Positions 31,787 through 40,999 are shown, counted from the first letter of the stretch. The stretch is DNA of 64,000 bases from Sphingobium lactosutens (GCF_013393185.1 NZ_QJQX01000032.1:1-64000); one strand, 5' to 3'. The notes: a model not told the origin generated them from the letters alone. Made by a program: numbers and translations.

Positions 31787-32308
31787 ATGACCGGGAAACG
31801 CCTCCCTCCGCCGCTTGACGAGGAATCGCTGCGTGACCTGGCGCTACGCCATGTCGCGCGTTTTGCCGTCAGCCGCGGCAAGTTGCTCACCTATCTGAAC
31901 CGCAAGCTGCGCGAGCGCGGCTGGGGCGACGAGCGTCCCGCCGATCCCGAAGCATTGGCCGATCGCTTCGTCGAACTCAATTATATCGACGATGCCGGCT
32001 ATGCGGTGATGAAGAGCGCCTCGCTCGGCCGGCGCGGCTATGGCGCGCGCCGGGTCGAAGAGGAATTGCGCGCCGCGGGCATCGCGGAGAGTGACCGGGA
32101 GCAGGCCGATGCCCAGACCCGCAAGGACGCCTGGAGCGCCGCTGACCGCTTCGCGCGGCGCAAGCGCGTCGGCCCCTATGCCACCGCGCCGCTTGACCCG
32201 AAACAGCGGGAAAAGGCGATCGCCGCCTTCCTGCGCGCGGGCCATGATTATGCGGTCGCCCGGCGGTGGGTGGACGCGGCGCCAGGAGAAACCATCGAGC
32301 AGGAGTAA
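31787..32308 (+). CDS. recX: RecX-family regulatory protein
   Basis: A 173-residue helical repeat protein of the RecX type, which modulates RecA filaments. Recognisable parts: SLRDLALRHVARFAVSRGKL, LADRFVELNYIDDAGYA, and the first-repeat pattern GYGARRVEEELRAAGI. ATG 31787 follows GAGG and removes a long spurious upstream extension. It is divergent from the fatty acyl-AMP ligase and not next to recA, as often in alphaproteobacteria. Confidence 0.85.
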   Translation: MTGKRLPPPLDEESLRDLALRHVARFAVSRGKLLTYLNRKLRERGWGDERPADPEALADRFVELNYIDDAGYAVMKSASLGRRGYGARRVEEELRAAGIAESDREQADAQTRKDAWSAADRFARRKRVGPYATAPLDPKQREKAIAAFLRAGHDYAVARRWVDAAPGETIEQE

Positions 32309-32365
32309 GGCGCCACGGCAGCTATCGCTCGCCGCCGCTTCCTCGCCCCGCTGACCGGCCCGACG

Positions 32366-33682
32366 TTACTGCACCGCGACCAGCAGCTTGTCGATCTTGC
32401 GCCCGTCCATGTCGACGATCTCGAAGCGCCAATTCTGGTCCTCGGCATAATCGCCGACTTCCGGCAGACGTTTGAGCAGCCACAGCACATGGCCCGCGAC
32501 GGTCGCATAATCGCGATCCTCGGACAGGTCTATGCCGATCCGCTCGGCCAGCTGGTCGATCGACATCTGGCCCGACACCAGCAAGCTGCCATCCTCGCGC
32601 TCGACGACGTCAGGCTCGTCGAAAGCGTCGCGGTCGGAGGCGAAATGGCCGGCGATGGCGGACAGCAGGTCCGCCGGGGTCACGATTCCCTCGAAATGGC
32701 CATATTCGTCATGAACCATGACCATCGGCACATCGGACCGGCGCAGCACTTCCAGCGCGTCCATCGCATCGACCTGATCGGGCACGACCTCAGCCTTGCG
32801 CATCAGCGTTTCGAGGTTCAGCGGCTCGCCCCGGAACAGCGCGGTCATGATGTCGCGCGCCTGGACGATGCCGATGATATCCTCCACCGATCCACGGCCG
32901 ACGGGCAGACGGGTATGCGGCGTGTCGAGCAGCTTGGCGCGGATCGTCTCCTCATCCGCGCCGATGTCGATCCAGTCGACATCCATGCGCTGGGTCATCA
33001 CCTCGCGCACAGGCCGGTCGGCCAGCCGCACGACGCCGGAAATGATCGCCCGCTCGCTTTCCTCGATGACACCCGACTTGCTCGCCTCCGCGACGATCAG
33101 ATGCAGTTCCTCGACGGTGACATGATGTTCCGATTCGCGGGTCAGGCCCATCAGCTTGAAGATCAGGCTGCTCGATGCGTCGAGCACCCAGACGACCGGA
33201 GCGGTCAGCTTGGCCAGATACAGCATCGGCGTCGCCACCAGCACCGCGATCGGTTCGGGCTGGCGCAACGCGAACTGCTTGGGCACCAGTTCGCCGATAA
33301 TCAGCGAGGCATAGGTGGTGACGCCGATAACGAGCGCGAAGCCCAGATTTTCGGCGGTGTTGGGCGACAGGCCCAGCGCCTCCAGCCGCTCGCCGGTCGG
33401 TCCGCCCAGGCTGGCGCCCGAATAGGCGCCCGAAATGATGCCGATCAGGGTGATGCCGATCTGGACCGTCGACAGGAACTTACCGGGATCGGCCGCCAGC
33501 GCCAGCGCGGAGCGCGCCCCGCTGCGTCCGGCCTTCTCCATCGCCTGCAAACGCGGCTTGCGGGCCGACACGATGGCCAGTTCCGACATGGCGAAAACGC
33601 CATTGATCGCGACAAGCACCAGAATGATGATGAGGTCTACCCAGGGGAAGGGCGTCGGATTGGGAGGGGGGATCGTGGCCAT
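32366..33682 (-). CDS. CNNM/CBS-domain membrane transporter (hemolysin/CorC family)
   Basis: A 438-residue protein: DUF21/CNNM transmembrane domain at residues 10-200 (four hydrophobic stretches, including VDLIIILVLVAINGVFAMSE), a CBS pair at about 215-340 (VREVMTQRMDVDWID, GIVQARDIMTALF, GIVTPADLLSAIAG) and a C-terminal CorC_HlyC domain. Members function in Mg2+/Co2+ efflux or regulation; the hemolysin name is historical. Divergent from the OmpA-family gene. Confidence 0.88.
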   Translation of the reverse strand: MATIPPPNPTPFPWVDLIIILVLVAINGVFAMSELAIVSARKPRLQAMEKAGRSGARSALALAADPGKFLSTVQIGITLIGIISGAYSGASLGGPTGERLEALGLSPNTAENLGFALVIGVTTYASLIIGELVPKQFALRQPEPIAVLVATPMLYLAKLTAPVVWVLDASSSLIFKLMGLTRESEHHVTVEELHLIVAEASKSGVIEESERAIISGVVRLADRPVREVMTQRMDVDWIDIGADEETIRAKLLDTPHTRLPVGRGSVEDIIGIVQARDIMTALFRGEPLNLETLMRKAEVVPDQVDAMDALEVLRRSDVPMVMVHDEYGHFEGIVTPADLLSAIAGHFASDRDAFDEPDVVEREDGSLLVSGQMSIDQLAERIGIDLSEDRDYATVAGHVLWLLKRLPEVGDYAEDQNWRFEIVDMDGRKIDKLLVAVQ

Positions 33683-33833
33683 GGTGGTCAGTGTCCCCCT
33701 ATAAACGCTAATCTTTCAATTTCACAACATCGGCATCAGCAAGAGTTCAGTTCGCTTGTGGAACAAAGATCACCGCTTGGCTATTGAGGGGGGCAGAGGC
33801 TCCAGCCAGCACAGGATAAAGGGAACAGGATCA

Positions 33834-34514
33834 ATGAGGATTTCTCACCGCATCATCGGCGCCGCGGGTCTGGCCGCGATGCTCGCCACCACCGCCTGCA
33901 CCACCGATCCGCAGACAGGCCAGCGCAGCATTTCCAAGGCGGCGATCGGCGGCATCGGCGGCGCGCTGGGCGGCTATCTGCTGGGCGATTTGGTCGGCGG
34001 CCGCAACGACCGCACCGAAAAGATATTGGGCGCAGGCATCGGCGCGGTCGCGGGTGTGGGCATCGGCGCCTATATGGACGCCCAGGAACGCAAGCTGCGC
34101 GAGGAAACGGCCGGTACCGGCGTCGACGTGATCCGCGACGGCGACAATCTGCTGCTCCGCATGCCGTCGGGCATCACGTTCGCCTTTAACAAGTCCGACG
34201 TGCAGCCGCAGTTCCAGCCGACGCTGAACGATGTCGCATCGGTGCTGGCGCAATATCCCAAAACCTATATCGACGTGTACGGCCATACCGACAGCGATGG
34301 GTCGGACGCCTATAACCAGACGCTGTCCGAACGCCGCGCCCAGTCGGTTGCCAATTATCTGGTGACGAAGGGCGTGCAGTCGGCGCGCATCGGCACGCGC
34401 GGCTATGGCGAAAGCCAGCCGATCGCCTCCAACGCGACCGAGGAAGGCAAGGCGTCCAACCGCCGCGTCGAAATCAAGATCGCGCCCGTCACGGAAGCTG
34501 ACGTGAAGGGGTAG
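33834..34514 (+). CDS. OmpA-family lipoprotein with glycine zipper
   Basis: A 226-residue envelope protein. Signal plus lipobox (AAMLATTACTTD, Cys at about 23), then a glycine-zipper hydrophobic stretch (AIGGIGGALGGYLLGDLVGG, then GAGIGAVAGVGIGAYM), and a C-terminal OmpA domain from about 105 with peptidoglycan-binding DVYGHTDSDGSDAYNQTLSE and RRAQSVANYL. It likely tethers the outer membrane to the cell wall. ATG 33834 begins the signal peptide; ACAGGATCA lies just before. Confidence 0.9.
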   Translation: MRISHRIIGAAGLAAMLATTACTTDPQTGQRSISKAAIGGIGGALGGYLLGDLVGGRNDRTEKILGAGIGAVAGVGIGAYMDAQERKLREETAGTGVDVIRDGDNLLLRMPSGITFAFNKSDVQPQFQPTLNDVASVLAQYPKTYIDVYGHTDSDGSDAYNQTLSERRAQSVANYLVTKGVQSARIGTRGYGESQPIASNATEEGKASNRRVEIKIAPVTEADVKG

Positions 34515-34540
34515 ACGTCAAGCCTTTAAAAGAGCCATTC

Positions 34541-34566
34541 GGGCTGAGCCTGTCGAAGGACTGTTT
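34541..34566. repeat. Half of a sphingomonad REP-type element
   Basis: GGGCTGAGCCTGTCGAAG followed by GACTGTTTTTTG. The core is the same as in the larger copies at 55068 and related to 47853 and 60511. It lies between two convergent gene ends and its T-run could help termination. Confidence 0.75.
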
Positions 34567-34580
34567 TTTGACACCAACTG

Positions 34581-35117
34581 TCAGACGCGGGTGGTGAGCG
34601 CCCGCGTCAGCAGCGCCAGCGCCGCCCGCTCCCCTGCCGGATCGGGCGGCAGACGGCCATCCAGCGCCAGCGTCGCCAAGCCATGCACCAGTCCCCAACA
34701 GGCCAGCGCTCCCGCTTCGCTCTTCGTGGGTGCCAGTTCGGACACCCGCCGCGCCATCAGCGCATAGGCGCCCCGGCATTGTTCGTGCGGCAGTTCGTTA
34801 CCCGCTCCATCGGCGAACATCAGGCGGAACAGAGCCGAATGACGACGGGCGAAGGCGATATAGGCCAGCCCCTGCGCCGTCAGCGCTGCCGCCGAATCGG
34901 CTACCACATCAGCGTAGGCCGCCTGCTCCTCCAGCATCGCGAAGCCGCGCAGCGCCACCGCCGCCATCAGCGCCGCCTTGTCGGCGAAGTGGCGATAGGG
35001 CGCCATCGCCGACACCTGCGCCGCCCGCGCCACTGCGCGCAGGCTGATATCAGCCTCCCCCTCCTCCAGCAGAGCAAGGGCGCAATCCACCAGTCGATCG
35101 TGCAGGCTTTGGGTCAT
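34581..35117 (-). CDS. TetR/AcrR-family regulator
   Basis: A 178-residue TetR-type repressor. HTH at about 22-50: ISLRAVARAAQVSAMAPYRHF, with the classic AxMAPYRHFxDKxAL pattern; the C-terminal ligand domain (ALTAQGLAYIAFARRHSALF) is of the WHG/TetR_C type. ATG 35117 was chosen because the extension to 35177 runs through the operator. It is divergent from a DUF4188 gene 58 bp away, which is its probable target. Confidence 0.88.
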   Translation of the reverse strand: MTQSLHDRLVDCALALLEEGEADISLRAVARAAQVSAMAPYRHFADKAALMAAVALRGFAMLEEQAAYADVVADSAAALTAQGLAYIAFARRHSALFRLMFADGAGNELPHEQCRGAYALMARRVSELAPTKSEAGALACWGLVHGLATLALDGRLPPDPAGERAALALLTRALTTRV

Positions 35118-35160
35118 GTTTACACTGTAATCAGTATGTGTTATGTTTACAGCATAAACA
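35116..35160. promoter_or_regulatory. Operator region with ATGTTTACA repeats
   Basis: ATGTTTACA occurs at 35116-35124 and 35143-35151, and the second copy is part of an inverted repeat TGTTTACAGCATAAACA (35144-35160). The spacing between divergent starts suits a TetR operator controlling both genes. Confidence 0.5.
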
Positions 35161-35175
35161 GCATGGAGTCGTGTC

Positions 35176-35628
35176 ATGCAAGTCCGTCAGTCGGTCGATC
35201 TGGACGCCTATCCCGACCTCATCATGATCTTGCTCGGCTTTCGCGTGTCGCGCCTGCGCGGCCTGCCCGCGCTGCTGCGCATCGGCAAGGGGCTGCGCAC
35301 GATCGAGCGCGACCCGCCCGAAGGGCTGCTGACGCATGAGCAATTTCTCTTCAGCTGGAACCATGTCGGCATCCGCCAATATTGGCGCGACCTCGACGGC
35401 CTGGAACGATTCACCCGTTCCATGCCGCATGCCGGCTGGTGGCGCGACTTCGCCAAGGGCGACAATGGCGCGGGCTTCTGGCACGAAAGCTACGCCCGCA
35501 ACGGCGCGATGGAGGCGGTCTATATCGACATGCCGGAACCCATGGGCTTCGGCCGCTTCGCCCCGTCGCTCGACCCGACCGGTCCATTCCTGACCGCCCG
35601 CGCGCGGATGGCGCGCAAGGCGGCTTAG
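35176..35628 (+). CDS. DUF4188 domain protein (monooxygenase-like)
   Basis: A 150-residue protein of the DUF4188 family, related by fold to small dimeric alpha-beta barrel monooxygenases. Typical features are LIMILLGFRVSRLRGLPALL, a LLFSWNHVGIRQYWRDLDGL-like stretch, and GFWHESYARNGAMEAVYIDM. No reaction has been assigned to the family to my knowledge. GGAG lies 7 nt before the ATG. Control by the divergent TetR protein suggests induction by a small hydrophobic compound. Confidence 0.8.
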   Translation: MQVRQSVDLDAYPDLIMILLGFRVSRLRGLPALLRIGKGLRTIERDPPEGLLTHEQFLFSWNHVGIRQYWRDLDGLERFTRSMPHAGWWRDFAKGDNGAGFWHESYARNGAMEAVYIDMPEPMGFGRFAPSLDPTGPFLTARARMARKAA

Positions 35629-35731
35629 AGCGCGCTGCGTTAAATCTGACGCGGGTCGCTCGCTCTAAGTTTTTGTTGTCGCATCGTTTTAAGCGGAAAA
35701 CCGGTTCCCACTTTTCCGCACGATGCTCTAG
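35629..35731. repeat. Intergenic palindromic repeat touching marC stop
   Basis: Sequence between two convergent genes with inverted arms GCATCGT...ACGATGC enclosing AAGCGGAAAACCGGTTCCC and TTTTCCGC. The stretch CCGGTTCCCACTTTTCCGCA is familiar as an alphaproteobacterial intergenic repeat. The right end supplies the marC stop codon (35728-35730). Confidence 0.65.
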
Positions 35732-36348
35732 AAGCTCGCCTTGATCCCGTCGATCACGAACTGCGCCGCCAGTGCGGCGAGCAGCACGCCGAGCAGGCGG
35801 GTGATGACCGCCTCTATCTTGCGGCCCAGCAACGCCATCAGCGGACCCGCCGCCATCAGCGAACCCAGCATCAGCGCCAGTGTCAGCACCACCGCGCCCA
35901 GCACCACCGCGCGTTCCGCCATGCCGTTGGCGCGCGACATCAGCAGCATGACCGTCGCGATCGATCCCGGCCCGGCGATCATCGGCATCGCCATGGGGAA
36001 GACGGAGACGTCCTCCACATGCGGTTCCTCGGCGCTGATCTTTTCCGCCCGCTCCTCGCGCCGCTGGGTGCGCTTCTCGAACACCATGTCCATGGCGATC
36101 ATGAACAGCATGATGCCACCCGCGATGCGGAAGCTGTCGAGCGCGATACCCAGCACGCCCAGCAACTGCTTGCCCCACAGGGCGAAGACCAGCAGGATCG
36201 CGGCGGCGATACCGACCGCGCGGATCGCCATCGCCCGGCGCTGCGCCTGGCTCGCGCCGGCGGTCAGGCTGGCGTAGATGGGCGCGCAGCCCGGCGGATC
36301 GATCACCACGAACAGAGTGACGAAGGCGGACAGGAACAGGGCTGTCAT
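35728..36348 (-). CDS. MarC/NAAT-family membrane protein
   Basis: A 206-residue inner-membrane protein with six predicted spans. The N-terminal FVTLFVVIDPPGCAPIYASL, the mid IAGGIMLFMIAMDMVFEKR and the PMAMPMIAGPGSIATVMLLM stretch are MarC signatures. Once linked to multiple antibiotic resistance, the family is now considered of unknown transport function. It is the last gene of a chain of five with 4-nt overlaps (yggT to marC). Confidence 0.88.
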   Translation of the reverse strand: MTALFLSAFVTLFVVIDPPGCAPIYASLTAGASQAQRRAMAIRAVGIAAAILLVFALWGKQLLGVLGIALDSFRIAGGIMLFMIAMDMVFEKRTQRREERAEKISAEEPHVEDVSVFPMAMPMIAGPGSIATVMLLMSRANGMAERAVVLGAVVLTLALMLGSLMAAGPLMALLGRKIEAVITRLLGVLLAALAAQFVIDGIKASF

Positions 36349-37016
36349 GATCCGGCGTTCACCTTATCGTCGATCACGGTTTCATAGGCGCTGCCGGTCC
36401 ACATCTTCACGGTGACGCGGCGGCTGTTGTCGGCGGCGACATCGGCGCTCCAGACCAGACTCTCGTCCGGCGGCGGCGCGACTTCGCCCTTGCCGGGCTT
36501 GCCACCGGGCGGTGGCGGCGGTGGGCCATCGGCGCGTGGACTGCGCTTGCAGGTCGCGACCTTGCCGGTCAGAAATTCCGGCGCCTCACGCGCGGTGGCG
36601 AGCGTATCGCCATGGTCGAGAATCCACTGCCAGCGGCCCTTCCTGTCGCGCCGCCAGAGCGTCGTGAAATAACCGACCGATCCATCCGGTCGCTTCCAGT
36701 TGCCGGTGCTGGCGGCCAGATTGCCGTCGCAGGAGACATAGACGATCGAGGGCGACCATTGGACGGACGCGGGGGGATCGACCTGTTTCCGGAGCCAGTC
36801 CTGTGCCAGCACCTTTTGCGGGACGAACATCACCGCATCCTCGGCGGCGGTTTCGCGGAAGGCGGTCCATTGCCCCTTTTGCTGCGCCAGCCGGTTGAAG
36901 GCGATTTCCGCCGCAATCACCGAACTCGGATCGGGCTGGAAGCGCAGGGGCGGCTTTGCGGCGACAAGCGCCACCGCCCCCAATGTCAGCAGCGCAAGCC
37001 GCGCCGCCGCCGTCAC
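36345..37016 (-). CDS. Exported hypothetical protein, SnoaL-like
   Basis: A 223-residue protein with an N-terminal signal ([20 protein letters not shown]). The mature part ([55 protein letters not shown]) resembles the DUF4440/SnoaL fold, followed by a Pro/Gly-rich linker and a short beta tail. Start is GTG 37016, whose GTGA overlaps the folD stop, with GGAGGGG upstream. Its own stop overlaps the marC ATG. Role unknown. Confidence 0.7.
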   Translation of the reverse strand: MTAAARLALLTLGAVALVAAKPPLRFQPDPSSVIAAEIAFNRLAQQKGQWTAFRETAAEDAVMFVPQKVLAQDWLRKQVDPPASVQWSPSIVYVSCDGNLAASTGNWKRPDGSVGYFTTLWRRDRKGRWQWILDHGDTLATAREAPEFLTGKVATCKRSPRADGPPPPPPGGKPGKGEVAPPPDESLVWSADVAADNSRRVTVKMWTGSAYETVIDDKVNAGS

Positions 37017-37909
37017 AGCCCCTCCGGCTTTGGCAGTCCGGCTCGGGCATGGGCGGCAACCAGCGTGTTTCGCAGCAGCACCGCGATCGTCATCGGGCCG
37101 ACGCCGCCCGGCACCGGCGTGATAGCGCGGACATGGGCCAGCGCCTCCGCCGTGGCGACGTCGCCAACGATGCGGCTCTTGCCCTCTTCCTCCGTATCGG
37201 CGACGCGGTTGATGCCGACGTCGATCACGGTCGCGCCCGGTTTGATCCATTCGCCCTTGACCATTTCCGCGCGGCCCACGGCGGCGACGACGATGTCGGC
37301 GCGATGGACGACGCTGGCGAGGTCATGGGTGCGGCTATGCGCGATGGTGACGGTGGCGTTTTCGGCCAGCAGCAGCTGCGCCATCGGCTTGCCCACGATG
37401 TTGGAGCGGCCGACGACGACCGCCTCCATGCCGCTGAGGTCGCCCAGCTCATCCTTCAGCAGCATGATGCAGCCCATCGGTGTGCAGGGCACCAGCGCCT
37501 CCTGCCCGGTCGCGAGACGGCCCGCATTGACGACATGGAAGCCGTCCACATCCTTAGCCGGATCGACCGCGCCGATCACCGCCGCCTCGTCGATATGTTT
37601 CGGGAGAGGCAGCTGGACGAGGATGCCGTCGACGCGATCGTCATGGTTCAGCTCCTCGATCAGGTCGAGCAGGTCATCCTCGCCGATGCTGTCGGGGCGC
37701 TTGAACTCGAAACTTTCCATTCCGACCGCGACGGTCATCTTGCCCTTGGAGCGGACATAGACGCTGCTCGCCGGGTCTTCGCCCACCAGCACCACGGCGA
37801 GGCCCGGCTTGCGCCCCGCCTGCTCGGTGAAAGCCGCGACCCGATCGGCCACCTTGTCGCGCAGTCCCGCCGCAAAGGCCTTGCCGTCGATGATCTTGCC
37901 GATGGTCAT
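37013..37909 (-). CDS. folD: FolD: methylene-THF dehydrogenase/cyclohydrolase
   Basis: A 298-residue bifunctional enzyme producing 10-formyl-THF from 5,10-methylene-THF with NADP+. [20 protein letters not shown] carries the catalytic Tyr-x3-Lys, followed by [37 protein letters not shown] and the C-terminal [20 protein letters not shown] 37909 begins the conserved part and overlaps the DUF167 stop by 4 nt. Confidence 0.96.
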   Translation of the reverse strand: MTIGKIIDGKAFAAGLRDKVADRVAAFTEQAGRKPGLAVVLVGEDPASSVYVRSKGKMTVAVGMESFEFKRPDSIGEDDLLDLIEELNHDDRVDGILVQLPLPKHIDEAAVIGAVDPAKDVDGFHVVNAGRLATGQEALVPCTPMGCIMLLKDELGDLSGMEAVVVGRSNIVGKPMAQLLLAENATVTIAHSRTHDLASVVHRADIVVAAVGRAEMVKGEWIKPGATVIDVGINRVADTEEEGKSRIVGDVATAEALAHVRAITPVPGGVGPMTIAVLLRNTLVAAHARAGLPKPEGL

Positions 37910-38229
37910 GTCTGTTCTACCCAATGTTCGATGAGGGCGATCAGGCGCGCGCCTGCGCTGCCTCCGCCGATGATCCTTAGCCGCTTTAGCCGGTTGGTGT
38001 CGCCCGATTCCAGCAAAATCGCGCCCTTTGGCCAATCCAGCTGTTTCGCCAATAGTGCAATCATTGCACCATTAGCCCTGCCCTTTTCCGGCACGGCGCG
38101 GACGCGGGCGGATAGCCAGTGCGCGCCGTGCGCATCGGTCCATTCGCCGCCAATCTCCTCTTTCGCTGATCCGGGGGTCAGCCGGACGCTGAGCAGCAGG
38201 TCGTCGCCGGACCGGCTCCAGACGTTCAC
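37906..38229 (-). CDS. DUF167 (YggU-like) protein
   Basis: A 107-residue DUF167 protein, cytoplasmic and of unknown function. [18 protein letters not shown] and [20 protein letters not shown] are diagnostic. It overlaps yggT upstream and folD downstream by 4 nt each. The yggT-yggU neighbourhood is conserved widely, and the folD link is common in alphaproteobacteria. Confidence 0.9.
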   Translation of the reverse strand: MNVWSRSGDDLLLSVRLTPGSAKEEIGGEWTDAHGAHWLSARVRAVPEKGRANGAMIALLAKQLDWPKGAILLESGDTNRLKRLRIIGGGSAGARLIALIEHWVEQT

Positions 38230-38516
38230 ACCATACCGAAGAGCGGCGGCAGCACGGCCTGACGGATGATCAGGATGGCGAGCAATACGACCATGGGCGA
38301 CAGGTCGAGCGCGCCAAGGTCCGGCATCACCCGACGGATGGGATTGTAGATGGGCGCTGTCATCCGGTCGAGTGCGGTCATCACAGTGCGGACGAAGTCA
38401 TTGCCCATGTTGACGACGTTGAAGGCGATCAGCCAGCTCATGATCGCCTGGATGATGATGATCCACCACAGCACGTCCAGAAGGATGACGATGATCTGAT
38501 AAAGGGCGTAGGCCAT
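38226..38516 (-). CDS. YggT-family membrane protein
   Basis: A 96-residue protein with two hydrophobic spans (QIIVILLDVLWWIIIIQAIM and LSPMVVLLAILIIRQAVLPP) around the conserved RMTAPIYNPIRRVMPDLG loop. YggT proteins are linked to osmotic stress or cell-division and chloroplast thylakoid biogenesis homologues, with no defined activity. ATG 38516 follows GGAG; the frame to 38609 is an artefact. It is the first gene of the overlapping chain ending at marC. Confidence 0.9.
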   Translation of the reverse strand: MAYALYQIIVILLDVLWWIIIIQAIMSWLIAFNVVNMGNDFVRTVMTALDRMTAPIYNPIRRVMPDLGALDLSPMVVLLAILIIRQAVLPPLFGMV

Positions 38517-38649
38517 GGGGTCTCCGTTGGATGCTTGGCGCCGCTCTAGCCGAGGCGGCCACCCTGCCACAAGCATGCTGCGACGCAAAATCCACCAACG
38601 ACAGGACAAATTCGCCAGACTTGCCGGGATGCCGCGCTATAGGGATAGC

Positions 38650-39174
38650 ATGAACTTTCGAGATGCCATCCCCGCCGACGCCCCTCTGATCGCCGCCATC
38701 CATGTCGCAAGCTGGCGCATCGCCTATGCCCATATCATGGACCCGGCCTATCTGGCGGGCGGGATCGAGGCCGAACGGCTCGCGACCTGGACGCAACGGC
38801 TGGAAGCGCCGCAGCCGGGCCAGCGCGTCATCGTCGCGGAACAGGACGGACAGGCAATCGGCTTCACCTGCGTCATCGGCGGAGCCGATCCGCGCTGGGG
38901 GACGCTGGTCGACAATCTCCACGCCCTGCCCGCCGCCAAAAGGAGCGGCATCGGCACCGCGCTGCTGGATCAGGCGGCGCGCTGGGCGGTCGAGGGCTGG
39001 CCCGGCATGGGCCTGTTCCTCTGGTGCTACACCGACAATGTCGCGGCGCGGGGCTTCTATGCGGCGCGCGGCGGGCAGGAAGTCGAGGATTGGGACAAGC
39101 CCGGCCCGGACGGCCGGACCCTGCCGGAAAAGCGGATCGCCTGGGGTGATCCGAGGATGCTGATCCGCCCATAA
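38650..39174 (+). CDS. GNAT-family N-acetyltransferase
   Basis: A 174-residue acetyltransferase. The acetyl-CoA loop is seen in LHALPAAKRSGIGTALLDQA and the following LFLWCYTDNVAARGFYAARG completes the GNAT fold; the N-terminal FRDAIPADAPLIAAIHVASW is typical. ATG 38650 with AGGGA upstream was chosen. Acceptor unknown. It is divergent from yggT and convergent with argB, with a terminator hairpin between. Confidence 0.87.
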   Translation: MNFRDAIPADAPLIAAIHVASWRIAYAHIMDPAYLAGGIEAERLATWTQRLEAPQPGQRVIVAEQDGQAIGFTCVIGGADPRWGTLVDNLHALPAAKRSGIGTALLDQAARWAVEGWPGMGLFLWCYTDNVAARGFYAARGGQEVEDWDKPGPDGRTLPEKRIAWGDPRMLIRP

Positions 39175-39176
39175 GC

Positions 39177-39199
39177 TCCCCTCCCTGCAAGGGAGGGGA
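39177..39199. terminator. Bidirectional hairpin terminator
   Basis: Perfect 10-bp arms TCCCCTCCCT and AGGGAGGGGA with a GCA loop, 3 bp after the GNAT stop and 12 bp from the argB end. There is only a weak T/A-run. Confidence 0.65.
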
Positions 39200-39210
39200 A
39201 TGAGTTGATA

Positions 39211-40128
39211 TTATTTCCGCACCAGCGTGCCCGCGCCGCGGTCGGTGAAGATTTCCAGCAGCATCGCGTGCGGCACCCGGCCGTCGAGGATGACCGCAGC
39301 ATCCACCCCACCCTCGATCGCGCGGACGCAGGTTTCGAGCTTGGGGATCATGCCGCCGCTGATCGTGCCATCGGCTTCCAGCCCGTGGATCGCTTCGGGA
39401 TCGAGATCGGTCAGCAACTGGCCCTGCTTGTCGAGCACGCCCGCCACATCGGTCAGCAGGAAGAAGCGCGACGCCTTCAGTTCGGCGGCGATGGCGCCGG
39501 CCATGGTGTCGGCATTCACATTATAGGTATGGCCATCGGTGCCGACGCCCACCGGCGCGACCACGGGGATGATGCCGTTCTGCGCCAGCGTGTCGAGGAT
39601 ACGGCGGTCGATCGAAACGGGATCGCCGACAAAGCCCAGGTCGACATTGCGCTCGATCCCCGAATTGGGGTCCGCCTCGCGCTTGCCCAGCACCTTCTCG
39701 CACAGGACCAGGCCGCCATCCTTACCCGAAATGCCGACCGCGCGACCGCCCGCGCCGGCGATCCAGCCGACGATTTCCTTGTTGATGGAGCCGGCCAGCA
39801 CCATTTCGGCGATCTTCGCGGTTTCGGCATCGGTGACGCGAAGGCCGCCGACGAACTGCGATTCGACGCCCAGCTTCTTGAGCATCGCGCCGATCTGCGG
39901 CCCGCCGCCATGGACGACGACGACATTGATGCCGACCGCCTTCATCAGCACGACATCCTCGGCGAAATCGCGCGCCGCCTCGGGATCGCCCATGGCGTGG
40001 CCGCCATATTTCACGACGAAGGTCTTGCCCGCATATCGCTGCATATAGGGCAGCGCCTCGACAAGGGTTTCGGCCTTCGCGAGGAGCGCGGGATCGGGGG
40101 CGTGCTTGCTGTTCATGCGCGCGCGCAT
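39211..40128 (-). CDS. argB: Acetylglutamate kinase
   Basis: A 305-residue kinase phosphorylating N-acetylglutamate in arginine biosynthesis. [13 protein letters not shown] is the phosphate-binding start, [18 protein letters not shown] the glycine loop, and [20 protein letters not shown] plus [20 protein letters not shown] complete the amino-acid kinase pattern. Start ATG 40128 has AAGG 5 nt upstream; a second in-frame ATG at 40116 is possible. The queT gene lies upstream on the same strand, 26 bp away. Confidence 0.96.
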   Translation of the reverse strand: MRARMNSKHAPDPALLAKAETLVEALPYMQRYAGKTFVVKYGGHAMGDPEAARDFAEDVVLMKAVGINVVVVHGGGPQIGAMLKKLGVESQFVGGLRVTDAETAKIAEMVLAGSINKEIVGWIAGAGGRAVGISGKDGGLVLCEKVLGKREADPNSGIERNVDLGFVGDPVSIDRRILDTLAQNGIIPVVAPVGVGTDGHTYNVNADTMAGAIAAELKASRFFLLTDVAGVLDKQGQLLTDLDPEAIHGLEADGTISGGMIPKLETCVRAIEGGVDAAVILDGRVPHAMLLEIFTDRGAGTLVRK

Positions 40129-40153
40129 ACGGCCTTATGGCCCCCGCTGCAAG

Positions 40154-40786
40154 TTAGCGATCGAGCTTGCGCCCCAGCGACACCGCCAGCGAGATGAGCG
40201 GCGGCACGAGGATGATCGACAGGATCACCTTGGCGATCATCTGCCCGACCATCAGGTCCATGATCGGCCGTTCGCCAAGGAAGGAGATGGTGATGAACAG
40301 CAGCGTGTCGACGATCTGCGAGACGACGCTGGCGATCATGCCGCGCAGCCAGACCAGCCTGCCCTCGCCGCCAGCCAGCCTGGAGAAGATGAAGACGTTG
40401 AGCGTCTGCGACGTGCCGTAGGAGATGAGGCCCGCCAGCATCATGCGCGATCCCTGCCCCACGACGATCGGGAAGGCATCGACCGCCGGGGGGTACATGC
40501 CCGGATCATGCGGCAACGCGATGACGATATGGATCAGCGCCGCCGAGACCAGCAACGGCACGAAGCCCAGCCGCACCAAAGCGGTCGCGGTCTTCTGGCC
40601 ATGAAGCTCGGACACGGCGCTGGAAATGATGACCAGCAGCAGGAAAGCGAAGATGCCTGCCTCGACCGCGAGCGGTCCCAGCGCCACCTGCTTCACCCCC
40701 AGCACGCCGGCCATGCAGACCATGCCGCCGTAAAGGATGGAAAAGACGAAGAGAGAACGGCTGATGGGCGCGGAGGTGCTGGTCAT
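40154..40786 (-). CDS. Queuosine precursor transporter (YhhQ family)
   Basis: A 210-residue membrane protein with six predicted spans. The VCMAGVLGVKQVALGPLAVE, ISSAVSELHGQKTATALVRL and YGTSQTLNVFIFSRLAGG stretches, plus the SQIVDTLLFITISFLG helix, are typical of YhhQ/QueT-type ECF-independent importers of queuine or preQ1-like 7-deazaguanines. It probably supplies tRNA modification. It precedes argB by 25 bp and is preceded by an intergenic repeat. Confidence 0.9.
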   Translation of the reverse strand: MTSTSAPISRSLFVFSILYGGMVCMAGVLGVKQVALGPLAVEAGIFAFLLLVIISSAVSELHGQKTATALVRLGFVPLLVSAALIHIVIALPHDPGMYPPAVDAFPIVVGQGSRMMLAGLISYGTSQTLNVFIFSRLAGGEGRLVWLRGMIASVVSQIVDTLLFITISFLGERPIMDLMVGQMIAKVILSIILVPPLISLAVSLGRKLDR

Positions 40787-40861
40787 CGGCAGCCCTTACC
40801 GGCATTTGACGCGCGGGGGAAGATGGGGGGATGGGTGAGGAGAAGTGGCCAATGGCGGATA

Positions 40862-40999
40862 TTCCCTCTCCCATCGGGAGAGGGAGGGAGCCGTGCGCAG
40901 CACGGCGGAAGGGTGAGGGTGAAGGACGCGGCAATACTCACCCTCACCTTCCCACTCGGCGGCGCCGAGCGGGCCCCTTCCTCTCCCGGTGGGAGAGGA
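40862..40999. repeat. Compound inverted-repeat element
   Basis: Nested hairpins CTCTCCCATCGGGAGAG, GCCGTGCGCAGCACGGC, a long pair GGAAGGGTGAGGGTGA / TCACCCTCACCTTCC, ACTCGGCGGCGCCGAG and CCTCTCCCGGTGGGAGAGG occupy the gap upstream of queT and downstream of ppx. Such elements are common intergenic repeats in Gram-negative genomes. Confidence 0.75.
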
